NCBI GenBank assembly: GCA_038206235.1
Contig: JBBRBB010000020.1
Span: 15,710 to 79,709 of the forward strand
Direction: 5' to 3'
DNA from: JBBRBB01 sp038206235
GTDB taxonomy: Bacteria > Bacteroidota > Bacteroidia > Chitinophagales > Chitinophagaceae
DNA length: 64,000 nucleotides
The translations under genes were made by a program, and so were the position numbers. Below the pieces are notes generated by a model. That model saw nothing but the letters and a program-made list of their open reading frames with translations, was not told the origin of the DNA and searched no databases. Of the stretch, positions 25,462 through 33,907 are shown piece after piece. The stretch's first letter is position 1; each line of letters starts with the position of its first letter.

Positions 25462-26778
25462 ATGCTATACTATTTTTTCACATGGCTTAACAGAGAATAT
25501 GACGTGAGTGGTGCACGCCTGTTTGAATTTATTTCTTTCAGGGCGGCAATAGCCATGTTGTTCTCTTTGCTAATCGCCATTGCGTATGGCAGGCAGGTTA
25601 TTAATCTTTTACTGCGAAATCAAATTGGTGAATCTGTTCGTGAATTAGGATTAACGGGTGAAGAGCAAAAAAAGGGAACACCAACTATGGGTGGCCTCAT
25701 CATTCTGCTTTCTATCATTATACCAACACTGCTGCTTGCAGATATAAGAACTGTTTATGTATGGCTCATGCTTTTATGCACTGTATGGCTTGGCATTATT
25801 GGTTTCGTAGATGATTACCTGAAATTAAAAGAGAGAAGGTTAGCAAAAGAGCGTGGTGAATTATATCAAAAGAAAGATAGCCACGGCCTTGCCGGCGTAT
25901 CCAAACTAATCGGTCAAATAGGACTGGGTATTATAATCAGCGTAACATTATATTTTAATAGCTCAGTAACCGTTGAAAGAGAATTAATAGGCAATGCAAC
26001 TGCCCTCACAAATTTTGGGACAGGCGAAAAGCAGGCGCAGGATTCAAACATTATTACAAGAGAAATAGATGGCAATCAACGACGCTTTGCACAGGTAAAA
26101 ACACCCATTACAACCATTCCTTTTATAAAAGGTCATGAATTCAATTATAGCAAACTCATTAGCTGGATGGGAGATGGCGCAGAAAAATACACATGGATTA
26201 TTTATATACTCATTGTAACATTTATTGTAACTGCAGTTTCAAACGGCGCTAATTTAACGGATGGATTAGATGGTCTCGCCGCCGGTGTTGCTGCCATTAT
26301 TGGTGCAGGTCTTGGCATATTTATTTATGTAAGCGGCAACTACAAGATTGCAGATTATCTCAACATTATGTACATCCCAAACTTAAGTGAGCTTGCCGTT
26401 TTCATCAGTGCATTTGTTGGCGGCTGTGTAGGTTTCCTGTGGTACAATGTGTATCCGGCGCAGGTTTTCATGGGCGATACAGGCAGCCTTGCATTAGGGG
26501 GCATCATTGCATCGCTTGCAATCATTGTTCGCAAAGAATTACTGATACCCATTTTCTGCGGAATCTTTTTGGTTGAAAATTTAAGTGTGATAATACAGGT
26601 TAGTTATTTCAAATACACAAAAAGAAAATATGGTGAAGGCAGAAGAGTTTTTTTAATGAGCCCGCTGCATCATCACTATCAGAAGAAAGGATACCATGAA
26701 AATAAAATAGCTGTGCGATTTTGGATTATAACAATACTGTGTGTAGTGTTTTCAATTGTAACGCTGAAGATAAGATAA
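25462..26778 (+). CDS. mraY: Phospho-MurNAc-pentapeptide transferase
   Basis: Membrane enzyme that makes lipid I. 438 aa, about 70-80 longer than the E. coli enzyme. About ten membrane helices. Signature motifs: KKGTPTMGGLIIL, the catalytic DDYLK in GFVDDYLKLK, SNGANLTDGLDGLAAG with the second catalytic Asp, VFMGDTGSLALGG, and PLHHHYQKKGY. The extra length is mostly a polar insertion around residues 175-235 between helices, a feature of Bacteroidota MraY as I recall it. Confidence 0.96.
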   Translation: MLYYFFTWLNREYDVSGARLFEFISFRAAIAMLFSLLIAIAYGRQVINLLLRNQIGESVRELGLTGEEQKKGTPTMGGLIILLSIIIPTLLLADIRTVYVWLMLLCTVWLGIIGFVDDYLKLKERRLAKERGELYQKKDSHGLAGVSKLIGQIGLGIIISVTLYFNSSVTVERELIGNATALTNFGTGEKQAQDSNIITREIDGNQRRFAQVKTPITTIPFIKGHEFNYSKLISWMGDGAEKYTWIIYILIVTFIVTAVSNGANLTDGLDGLAAGVAAIIGAGLGIFIYVSGNYKIADYLNIMYIPNLSELAVFISAFVGGCVGFLWYNVYPAQVFMGDTGSLALGGIIASLAIIVRKELLIPIFCGIFLVENLSVIIQVSYFKYTKRKYGEGRRVFLMSPLHHHYQKKGYHENKIAVRFWIITILCVVFSIVTLKIR

Positions 26779-26779
26779 A

Positions 26780-26893
26780 ACCCCCGCCCTTAAAGGGGAG
26801 TAAGAAAAGTATAAATAAATAAAAAGTGACAGATAATGAGTCAGATAAAAATATCAAGGGGCTTAAAAGCTCCCCTTTAGGGGCGGAGGGGTG
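26780..26893. repeat. Paired palindromic element, copy 3 (mraY-murD junction)
   Basis: Left arm 26781-26800 (CCCCCGCCCTTAAAGGGGAG), then TATAAATAAATAAAA. Right arm 26869-26893 (CTCCCCTTTAGGGG then CGGAGGGGT). Same plan as copies 1 and 2 in the atp operon. The right arm lies inside the start of murD and is translated as SSPLGAEG. Confidence 0.8.
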
Positions 26894-28226
26894 TCGTCTT
26901 ATCATTCTCGGAGCTGGTGAAAGTGGCGTGGGTGCAGCACTACTTGCAAAACAAAAAGGATTCAATGTTTTTGTAAGCGATGCAGGGATAATAAAACAGG
27001 AACATAAAAATGAACTAATAGAACACGGAATTGATTTTGAAGAACAGCAACATAGTGAAGAAAAGATTTTAAATGCAGATATGATAATAAAAAGTCCGGG
27101 CATTCCCGATAAAAGTGAAATGATAAAAAACGTAAGCGAAAAAAATATACCCGTGATAAGTGAAATAGAATTCGCATATCAATTTAAAGGCGACAGCAAA
27201 ATAATAGCTGTCACAGGAAGCAATGGAAAAACTACAACCACCGCTCTCACTTATCATATCTGCAAAACTGCTGAGATTGATTGTGCAATGGTTGGCAATA
27301 TAGGTTACTCATTTGCAAGACAGGTTGCTACAGAACCAAAGAGTTTATATGTGGCAGAGATAAGCTCTTTTCAATTAGACGACATAAAAGATTTCAGACC
27401 GGATATATCTGTGCTGCTGAATATAACAGAAGACCATTTAGACAGGTACAATTACAAATTTGAAAACTACATCAACAGCAAATTCAGAATTATAGAAAAC
27501 CAGCAGCCGGGAGATTATTTTATTTATAACGCAGATGATAAAGTGATAGCAAATAAGCTAAAAAACATTGTTCTCAAAACTAACCCACTACCATTTTCCA
27601 TGAAACAAGAACCGGGACAGGGTGCATATATCACTCACAACAGCATGATGCTCGAGTTTCAGGGCGAAAGAATAAGCATGAGCATTTACGATTTTGCTGT
27701 AAAGGGAATGCACAATCGCTATAATACAATGGCAGCAAGCCTTGCAGCATTACTAATTGGTATTAGAAAAGAAAAAATTCGTGAGGCAATTACCACATTT
27801 CAAAGTCTTGAACATCGCATGGAGCATGTTGCCACTGTAAGAGGAATTGATTTTATCAACGACAGCAAAGCAACCAACGTAAACAGCACCTGGTATGCAC
27901 TCGAAAGCATGGAAAAGCCAACCATATTAATTCTGGGTGGCATAGACAAAGGCAATGATTATACTTTGATAGAAGAGCTTGTAAAAGAAAAAGTAAAAGC
28001 AATAATATGTATGGGTATTGATAACAAAAAAATTCATGAAGCATTCGAAAAAATTATTCCTGTAATGGCAGATACAATCAGTCCACAGCAAGCTGTGGAA
28101 TTAGCATTTCGCTTATCAAATAAAGGTGATGTGGTTTTGCTAAGCCCTGCCTGCGCCAGCTTTGATTTATTTAAAAATTATGAAGACAGAGGAAGACAAT
28201 TTAAACAGGCAGTGAAAGATTTGTGA
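26826..28226 (+). CDS. murD: UDP-MurNAc-L-alanine:D-glutamate ligase
   Basis: 466 aa from GTG 26826. The conserved core begins at RLIILGAGESGVGAALLAKQ. In front are about 23 residues including SSPLGAEG, encoded by the right arm of a palindromic element, and no start codon lies between the element and the core. The ATP loop is AVTGSNGKTTTTALTY, with Mur ligase motifs NITEDHLDRYNY and HNRYNTMAA and the C-terminal FINDSKATNVNST and LSPACASFDLFKNYEDRG. Adds D-Glu in muramyl peptide synthesis. In dcw order before ftsW. Confidence 0.95.
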   Translation: MTDNESDKNIKGLKSSPLGAEGCRLIILGAGESGVGAALLAKQKGFNVFVSDAGIIKQEHKNELIEHGIDFEEQQHSEEKILNADMIIKSPGIPDKSEMIKNVSEKNIPVISEIEFAYQFKGDSKIIAVTGSNGKTTTTALTYHICKTAEIDCAMVGNIGYSFARQVATEPKSLYVAEISSFQLDDIKDFRPDISVLLNITEDHLDRYNYKFENYINSKFRIIENQQPGDYFIYNADDKVIANKLKNIVLKTNPLPFSMKQEPGQGAYITHNSMMLEFQGERISMSIYDFAVKGMHNRYNTMAASLAALLIGIRKEKIREAITTFQSLEHRMEHVATVRGIDFINDSKATNVNSTWYALESMEKPTILILGGIDKGNDYTLIEELVKEKVKAIICMGIDNKKIHEAFEKIIPVMADTISPQQAVELAFRLSNKGDVVLLSPACASFDLFKNYEDRGRQFKQAVKDL

Positions 28227-28231
28227 GGAAA

Positions 28232-28378
28232 GTTGAATGAGTTGAAAAGTTGAATGGTTGAAGGGCTGAATGGTTGAATTGCTGAATTGCAAACGAGAAC
28301 GAGAAACGAGAAACCAGAAACAAGAAACGAATTAGCTGAAAGAACGAGAAACCAGAAACCAGAAACGAGAAATGAAAA
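28232..28378. repeat. Word repeats in the murD-ftsW spacer
   Basis: GTTGAATGGTTGAA-type words, then ACGAGAAACCAGAAACAAGA words. An open reading frame runs through them into ftsW from an upstream ATG at 28287, but it would encode only repeat peptides (RNEKPETRNE), so I do not count it as coding. Confidence 0.75.
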
Positions 28379-28379
28379 A

Positions 28380-29651
28380 ATGAATGAATCTATAAAAAAT
28401 ATCCGCGACATTTCCTTCGCTTCGCTTAACAGGGAAAATCTGTTGAAGCGAACAAGAGGTGATAGCTATATCTGGGCTATTGTAGTATTGCTTGCAATAA
28501 CATCCTTGCTTGTAGTGTACAGTGCCACAGGCTCGCTTGCATATAGATATTACAAAGGCAATACAGAAATTTATTTGTTTAAGCAACTGTCATTTATTGT
28601 AATCGGACTGCTGATTATATATTTCATGCATCGGGTAAACTACACATTGTATTCAAGAGCATCCGTAATTCTTTATCTTATATCTGTTCCTCTTCTTATT
28701 TACACTTTATTTCTTGGAGTAGAAGTGAATGAAGCAAGCCGATGGATAAAGCTTCCCGTTATTAACCTCACCATTCAAACCAGCGACTTTGCAAAGCTTG
28801 CGCTCTTCATGTATATATCAAGACATTTGAGCCGAAGACAAACAGTAATAAAAGATTTCAAAAAAGGATTTCTTCCCATCATCATTCCTGTTGTAATCAC
28901 ATGCGTGCTCATACTTCCTGCAAATCTTTCCAATGCGCTTCTTGTAGGCGGCACCTCTCTCCTCCTCATGTTCATTGGTCGTGTAAGCATCAAACATATT
29001 TTATTGGTCATTGGCATTGCATTAATTCCTCTTGCAATTATAGTAATTGTTGCCGCAACAACTTACAATGCAAACAACACTTCTCATGCATCTCAGGCGC
29101 TCACTTCACTTGGCAGGTTTGGAACATGGGTTAGCCGCGTGCAGGATTTTATGTATGCAAAAGCTGATGAAATACCATACCAGGTGCAGCAGGCAAACAT
29201 TGCAATTGCCAATGGCGGAATATTTGGTTTAGGACCTGGCAACAGTCGCCAGCGCAATTTTTTACCGCAGGCATATAACGATTCTATTTATGCAATTATC
29301 ATTGAAGAATATGGATTGGTGGGTGCAGCATTCGTCATATTTATGTACTTGATTTTTTTGTTCCGGTGCATACGAATTTTCAAAAGATGTCCGTATGCCT
29401 TCGGCGCCTTTCTCGCACTGGCATTGAGTTTCACGCTGGTGATACAGGCCGTTGCAAATATGGCGGTGAATGTAAATTTAATACCGGTAACAGGTGTAAC
29501 ACTCCCACTGATAAGCATGGGTGGAAGTTCATTTTTATTCACATGCGCATCCATTGGAATTATTTTAAGTGTAGCAAGAAACCTGGAACAAATGGAAGGA
29601 AGTGAGGAAGAAGCAGAAAACAGTATTAAGTCCGTAGTAGTTAGTAGTTAA
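28380..29651 (+). CDS. ftsW: Septal peptidoglycan polymerase FtsW (SEDS family)
   Basis: Polymerises lipid II at the septum with FtsI. 423 aa from ATG 28380 (MNESIKNIRDISFASLNREN), chosen over an upstream ATG that reads through repeats. Ten or so membrane helices. SEDS motifs: LLVVYSATGSLAYR, VEVNEASRWIKL, ANLSNALLVGGTSLLLMFIG, YQVQQANIAIANGGIFGLGP with the following GNSRQRNFLPQAYND, IIEEYGLVGA, and GVTLPLISMGGSS. The cytoplasmic ends are short. Confidence 0.94.
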   Translation: MNESIKNIRDISFASLNRENLLKRTRGDSYIWAIVVLLAITSLLVVYSATGSLAYRYYKGNTEIYLFKQLSFIVIGLLIIYFMHRVNYTLYSRASVILYLISVPLLIYTLFLGVEVNEASRWIKLPVINLTIQTSDFAKLALFMYISRHLSRRQTVIKDFKKGFLPIIIPVVITCVLILPANLSNALLVGGTSLLLMFIGRVSIKHILLVIGIALIPLAIIVIVAATTYNANNTSHASQALTSLGRFGTWVSRVQDFMYAKADEIPYQVQQANIAIANGGIFGLGPGNSRQRNFLPQAYNDSIYAIIIEEYGLVGAAFVIFMYLIFLFRCIRIFKRCPYAFGAFLALALSFTLVIQAVANMAVNVNLIPVTGVTLPLISMGGSSFLFTCASIGIILSVARNLEQMEGSEEEAENSIKSVVVSS

Positions 29652-29660
29652 ATTTTTTTT

Positions 29661-29751
29661 ATGAACCGAACTGCATTGCTACTATTAAACTTCCGTTCCC
29701 GCCAATGGCACTTGTACTGGTGTCTGTACACTCGAAGAGTGTCTGAACACC
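29661..29751. repeat. Composite dispersed repeat upstream of murG
   Basis: ATGAACCGAACTGCATTGCT with ACTATTAAACTTCCGTT (29661-29697) matches 39014-39050 and, in part, 56648-56670. It is followed at 29719-29751 by the hairpin GGTGTCTGTACACTCGAAGA with GTGTCTGAACACC, close to the hairpin beside the RAYT transposase at 48645-48676. The ATGAAC here opens no long frame. Confidence 0.75.
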
Positions 29752-29807
29752 GCAAACGAAATGTAGCGTTGCAAAAATTGGAGCGGAAAAAATATAGATA
29801 ACAAAAT

Positions 29808-30932
29808 GACTTAATGACTATTGACTTAATGACTATTGACTCAATGACTAAAATAATCATCGCCGGTGGTGGAACAGGCGGTCACATATTTCCTGCAATT
29901 GCAATAGCCAATGCTATAATGCAATTGCAGCCGCAAGCAAAAATATTATTCATTGGCGCTAAAGGAAAAATGGAAATGGAAAAAATGCCACAGGCAGGAT
30001 ACAAAATTAAAGGGTTGGATATAGCCGGATACAACAGAAGTTCTTTGATAAAAAATATCAGCTTGCCATTTAAGCTGCTCAAAAGTTTTTTTCAGGTAAG
30101 AAGAATCATTAACACATTTAAACCGGATGCCGTAATTGGTGTTGGTGGATATTCCAGCTTTCCTGTATTAAGCCTTGCACAGAAAAAAAGAATTCCAACT
30201 TTTATTCATGAGAGCAATTCGTTTGCAGGCAAGAGTAATATTTTATTAGGGAAAAAAGCGACTAAAATTTTTGTGGCGGATGCTGGAATGGAAAAATTTT
30301 TTCCAACAGATAAAATTATTATCACCGGAAACCCGGTAAGAAAATCAATTGCAGAATCAAGTACAAGCAGAGAAGATGCGCTTCTTTTTTTTGGGCTTGA
30401 TGAAAACAAAAAAACAATTCTTGCAGTAGGGGGAAGCCTGGGAGCAAAAAGTATTAATGAAGTAATTGCTGCACACCTTCAGCAATTCAGAGAGCTCGAT
30501 TTGCAGTTGATTTGGCAAACAGGCAGCAACACAGCATCAGCATACATTCAAAGGGGTAAAGCATGGAAAAATATTTGGGTAAATGATTTTATAAATGAAA
30601 TGGATAAAGCATACACAGCAGCAGATGTAGTAATATCAAGAGCCGGTGCAATGGCCGTAACAGAATTATGTGTGGCAGCAAAAGCAGTTGTATTTGTTCC
30701 TTTTCCTCATGCTGCCGAAGATCATCAAACAGCAAATGCTCAGCGCTTGGTAAATAAAAATGCCGCATTGATGGTTAAAGACAGTGAAGTGCATGCAAAG
30801 CTTTTTTCAACAGTAGTTGATTTAATTATGAATGAACAATTGCAAAAAACATTAAGCAAAAATATTAAAGCATTGGCTGTAACAAATGCCGATAAAATTA
30901 TAGCAAAAGAAATTGTAAAGCATATAACGTAA
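29808..30932 (+). CDS. murG: Lipid II synthase MurG (UDP-GlcNAc transferase)
   Basis: Adds GlcNAc to lipid I at the membrane face. The core starts MTKIIIAGGGTGGHIFPAIA (ATG 29844, 362 aa). In-frame ATGs at 29814 and 29829 belong to a run of GACTTAATGACTATT words that abuts and creates these starts, so the exact N-terminus is uncertain; the range given includes the repeat. Motifs: IGVGGYSSFPVL, FIHESNSFAGKSNILL, LAVGGSLGAKSINE, and the donor site ISRAGAMAVTELC with PFPHAAEDHQTANAQ. Standard dcw position before murC. Confidence 0.94.
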   Translation, partial: DLMTIDLMTIDSMTKIIIAGGGTGGHIFPAIAIANAIMQLQPQAKILFIGAKGKMEMEKMPQAGYKIKGLDIAGYNRSSLIKNISLPFKLLKSFFQVRRIINTFKPDAVIGVGGYSSFPVLSLAQKKRIPTFIHESNSFAGKSNILLGKKATKIFVADAGMEKFFPTDKIIITGNPVRKSIAESSTSREDALLFFGLDENKKTILAVGGSLGAKSINEVIAAHLQQFRELDLQLIWQTGSNTASAYIQRGKAWKNIWVNDFINEMDKAYTAADVVISRAGAMAVTELCVAAKAVVFVPFPHAAEDHQTANAQRLVNKNAALMVKDSEVHAKLFSTVVDLIMNEQLQKTLSKNIKALAVTNADKIIAKEIVKHIT

Positions 30933-30934
30933 CA

Positions 30935-30985
30935 CAATGACTCAATGACTAAAATGACTATTGACTTAATGACTATAATGACTTA
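30935..30985. repeat. ATGACT-word repeat in the murG-murC spacer
   Basis: ACACAATGACTCAATGACTA, then ACTTAATGACT words, run up to and supply the murC ATG. The same words precede murG and fill the spacer between the two tRNA genes at 62.1-62.2 kb. Confidence 0.75.
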
Positions 30986-32389
30986 ATGACTAATATAAGT
31001 AACATACAAAACATTTATTTTATTGGCATCGGCGGCATAGGCATGAGCGCTCTTGCCCGTTACTTTCAAAGCAAAGGAGCCACTGTAAGCGGATATGACA
31101 AAACACCAACACCATTAACAAAGGAACTGGAACAAAGCGGAATGAAAATTCATTATGAAGAAAATATTGATTTAATTCCAAAAGATGCCGGGGTGATTGT
31201 ATATACGCCTGCAATACCCGCATCGCATAAAGAATTAGTTTATTACAGAGAACATAATTATAAAGTAGTAAAGCGAAGCGATGTGCTGCAATGGCTCACA
31301 GAAAGTTCTTTCAATATATGTGTTGGCGGTACGCATGGCAAAACAACTATCAGCACCATGATTGCACACATCCTTCGCCATACGGGTTATGGCTGCAACG
31401 CTTTCTTAGGTGGCATTTCAGCAAATTATCATACCAATTTCTGGTCGCAGACTCCTGCGGAGAGCAGCGAAAACAATGTGTATGTAATAGAAGCAGATGA
31501 ATACGACCGTTCATTTTTAAAGCTGAAGCCAGATGTTGCAGTAATAACATCAATGGATGCTGACCATTTGGATATCTACGGAACCGCAGAAGAAATGGAA
31601 AATGCATTCATACAATTTTCGCAAAATGTAAAACAGGATGGCTGCCTTATCTGCGAATATGGATTAAAGCGTTCAGCCGAATTAAAAGCAAACAAACATT
31701 TCACTTACAGTTTCGATAACAGCAAAGCAGATGTTTATGCACGGGATGTAAAAATTGAAAATGGCTCTTATCGCTACAATATTGTTTATGAAGATTTGGC
31801 GTTGCATAATGTTGTTCTTCACATGGGCGGCTTACACAACATTGAGAATTCCATTGCAGCCGTAGCTGTGGCCAAATACCTGGATATAAATGATGATAAA
31901 ATAAAAAAAGCAGTTGAAGATTTTAAAGGCGTGAGGCGAAGATTTGAATACGTGTTGTATCCAAACTCCTCCCCTGAAGGGGGAGGTTGGGAGGGGGCAT
32001 TAATTGATGATTACGCACATCATCCTCAAGAGCTAAAAGCTTTATTCACAGGTGTGAGAAGTTTGTTTGCCGGTAAAAAATGTACTGTGATATTTCAACC
32101 TCATCTTTACAGCAGAACGAAAGACCTGGCAAAAGAATTCGCTGCAAGCCTTGATTTAGCAGATGAAGTAATACTCTTGCCCATTTATCCCGCAAGAGAA
32201 TTACCTATTGAAGGTGTAAGTAGCGAGATGATTTTAAAAGACATGAGTTTGCCAAATAAAAAAGTGTTGAGCAAAGAAGAAATGTTGCAGTGGGTAAAAA
32301 AAAATAAACCTGTGTTACTGGTTATGTGCGGGGCAGGCGATATTGATGCATTTGTTGAGCCTGTAAAAAATATTTTAATGAGCAGATAA
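30986..32389 (+). CDS. murC: UDP-MurNAc:L-alanine ligase
   Basis: 467 aa. Glycine loop FIGIGGIGMSALARYF, ATP loop CVGGTHGKTTISTM, EADEYDRSFLKL, ITSMDADHLDIYG, LHMGGLHNIENSIAAVAVAK, FKGVRRRFEYV and DDYAHHPQELKALF in order. Between the last two, residues 327-338 (NSSPEGGGWEGA) are encoded by a palindromic CTCCCCTGAAGGGGGAG element. Other MurC proteins have only a short loop here, so this is an in-frame insertion on a surface loop at the domain boundary. The enzyme is essential, so the loop must be tolerated. Confidence 0.95.
   Translation: MTNISNIQNIYFIGIGGIGMSALARYFQSKGATVSGYDKTPTPLTKELEQSGMKIHYEENIDLIPKDAGVIVYTPAIPASHKELVYYREHNYKVVKRSDVLQWLTESSFNICVGGTHGKTTISTMIAHILRHTGYGCNAFLGGISANYHTNFWSQTPAESSENNVYVIEADEYDRSFLKLKPDVAVITSMDADHLDIYGTAEEMENAFIQFSQNVKQDGCLICEYGLKRSAELKANKHFTYSFDNSKADVYARDVKIENGSYRYNIVYEDLALHNVVLHMGGLHNIENSIAAVAVAKYLDINDDKIKKAVEDFKGVRRRFEYVLYPNSSPEGGGWEGALIDDYAHHPQELKALFTGVRSLFAGKKCTVIFQPHLYSRTKDLAKEFAASLDLADEVILLPIYPARELPIEGVSSEMILKDMSLPNKKVLSKEEMLQWVKKNKPVLLVMCGAGDIDAFVEPVKNILMSR
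31963..31998. repeat. Palindromic element inside murC
   Basis: CTCCTCCCCTGAAGGGGGAG followed by GTTGGGAGGGGG. It resembles one arm of the paired palindromic elements (CTCCCCTTTAGGGG then GGGGG) and lies wholly within the murC frame without breaking it. Confidence 0.8.
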
Positions 32390-32540
32390 CTCTTACAGAA
32401 TACAGAGATTAAAATAGAAAAAATATGAATCTGTGAGAAACAAACATTCAATATTCTAAAAGAAAATCCAAAGAATCCAATGTGAGTAAGAATTAAAAAC
32501 ACCTTTCCTTCAAAGGACCTGTTTGGGAAACACAGGCTAA

Positions 32541-32583
32541 TTCCCCCTTCATCTCTTTATTGGGATGGAGGGGAGTTAGGGGT
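32541..32583. repeat. Variant palindromic element before ftsQ
   Basis: TTCCCCCTTCATCTCTTTAT then TGGGATGGAGGGGAGTTAGGGGTG. Same G/C-tract composition as the CCCCTTTAGGGG family with a different centre. It lies 27 bases before the ftsQ ATG. Confidence 0.55.
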
Positions 32584-32610
32584 GAAAGGAGTAAAAAAGA
32601 AATATAGAGC

Positions 32611-33663
32611 ATGTTTAAAAAAGTATTTCATATAATTCTGTGGTGTGTACTCGGTGCAGGTTGCATAGTGCTGTTTGCTGCTGCCATGAAAATGAAAAAT
32701 GCAAAAACATGCACTGATATAAAAGTTGAAATCAGGGGTGCGCATCGCATTGCCTTTGTGAGTAAAGAAGATGTATTGCAGGCTTTACAGCAAAATGGTA
32801 TTACCACAGGAAAGTCTTTAGAGCAAATTAATCTGCGTGCTGTGGAGGAAACATTATTAAAAAATGCGTGGATACAAAGCGCTGAATTATTTGTTGATAA
32901 TAATCAAATTTTTTATGCGGTGCTCACAGAGCGTAAACCAATAGCAAGAGTATTTACGCTGGAAGGAAATTCTTTTTATATAGACAGCAATGCGCTGCGC
33001 CTGCCTGTAATTGAATTCAAGACTGCAAGAGTGCCGGTGTTTACTTCATTTCCTTCCGATAAAAAAATCCTGTCGCATCCTGATAGTGTTGTATTGAATG
33101 AAGTAAAAATGATTGCAAATTATATTAATAACGATAGTTTTTTCACCGCGCAAACAGCACAGGTAAACATAACATCACAACATACATATCAATTAATTCC
33201 TGTACTCGGTAACCAAATAATCGAATTAGGAGATGCAAATGACCTTGATGAAAAATTTAAAAAACTGTTTTGTTTTTATCAGCAGGTATGGAGCAAAACA
33301 GGATTTGAAAAATATGAACGCATTGATGTGCGATACAAAAGACAGATAGTTGCAGAAAGAAGAGGTGCGCCAAAGCCCTGGCTCGATACTTTAAAAGCAA
33401 TGCAACAACTGGGCAATGCAGAAATCATGATGAACAGAATAATTAAGGATACAGCCTTTGCATCAGCATTAGATAAAAACTCACCGGGCATTAATTTAAA
33501 AGACTCCACAGCGAAATCAAAAACACAAGAAGAGAAACCTGCAGCATCAAAGAAAAATATTTCAACATCAAAGAAAACAACAATACATGCTGAACAAAAT
33601 ACGAAAGCAAAAAAAGATGCAAAGAAACAAGAACCAAAAGCAGTAATGAAGAAGCCAGGCTAA
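32611..33663 (+). CDS. ftsQ: Cell division protein FtsQ
   Basis: 350 aa. One membrane anchor near residues 5-25 (VFHIILWCVLGAGCIVLFAA), then a POTRA domain at about 37-110 (DIKVEIRGAHRIAFVSKEDV, then KNAWIQSAELFVDNNQIFYA) and the FtsQ beta domain (AVLTERKPIARVF, ERIDVRYKRQIVAERR). The last 60 residues are a Lys/Ser/Thr-rich disordered tail (SKKNISTSKKTTIHAEQNTK), not typical of other phyla. Divisome assembly protein; position before ftsA supports the call. Confidence 0.9.
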   Translation: MFKKVFHIILWCVLGAGCIVLFAAAMKMKNAKTCTDIKVEIRGAHRIAFVSKEDVLQALQQNGITTGKSLEQINLRAVEETLLKNAWIQSAELFVDNNQIFYAVLTERKPIARVFTLEGNSFYIDSNALRLPVIEFKTARVPVFTSFPSDKKILSHPDSVVLNEVKMIANYINNDSFFTAQTAQVNITSQHTYQLIPVLGNQIIELGDANDLDEKFKKLFCFYQQVWSKTGFEKYERIDVRYKRQIVAERRGAPKPWLDTLKAMQQLGNAEIMMNRIIKDTAFASALDKNSPGINLKDSTAKSKTQEEKPAASKKNISTSKKTTIHAEQNTKAKKDAKKQEPKAVMKKPG

Positions 33664-33734
33664 GAGATAAAAAAAGTAAAAAAAGCAAAGGAGAGATTGA
33701 ACCGAAGACTAAAGATGAACAATGAAATAAAAGT

Positions 33735-33768
33735 ACCTCGCCTAAGGCGAGGCGAGGCAGGCGCAACG
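33735..33768. repeat. GC-rich palindromic element in the ftsQ-ftsA spacer
   Basis: ACCTCGCCTAAGGCGAGGCG then AGGCAGGCGCAACG, the reverse-orientation copy of the element at 8363-8400. The rest of the 244-base spacer is AT-rich and shows no gene. Confidence 0.8.
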
Positions 33769-33907
33769 AAAGCTGATTAAAGAGATGATGCTAAGTACAT
33801 AAAAAAATATTTAATAAAATTTAGGGAGTTAAAGAATAATAATGAAGCCTGAAAATGAGCAACGATAAACAAAAAACAATAAATAATAAACTAAAACACT
33901 ATCTTAT

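Noticed and set aside
28287..28379. Earlier in-frame start for FtsW
   Set aside because: It would translate only word repeats (RNEKPETRNE-like). The ATG at 28380 matches the expected cytoplasmic start.
33664..33907. Missing dcw gene (ddl or murF) between ftsQ and ftsA
   Set aside because: The spacer is 244 bases with a palindrome and AT-rich sequence; no reading frame fits either gene.
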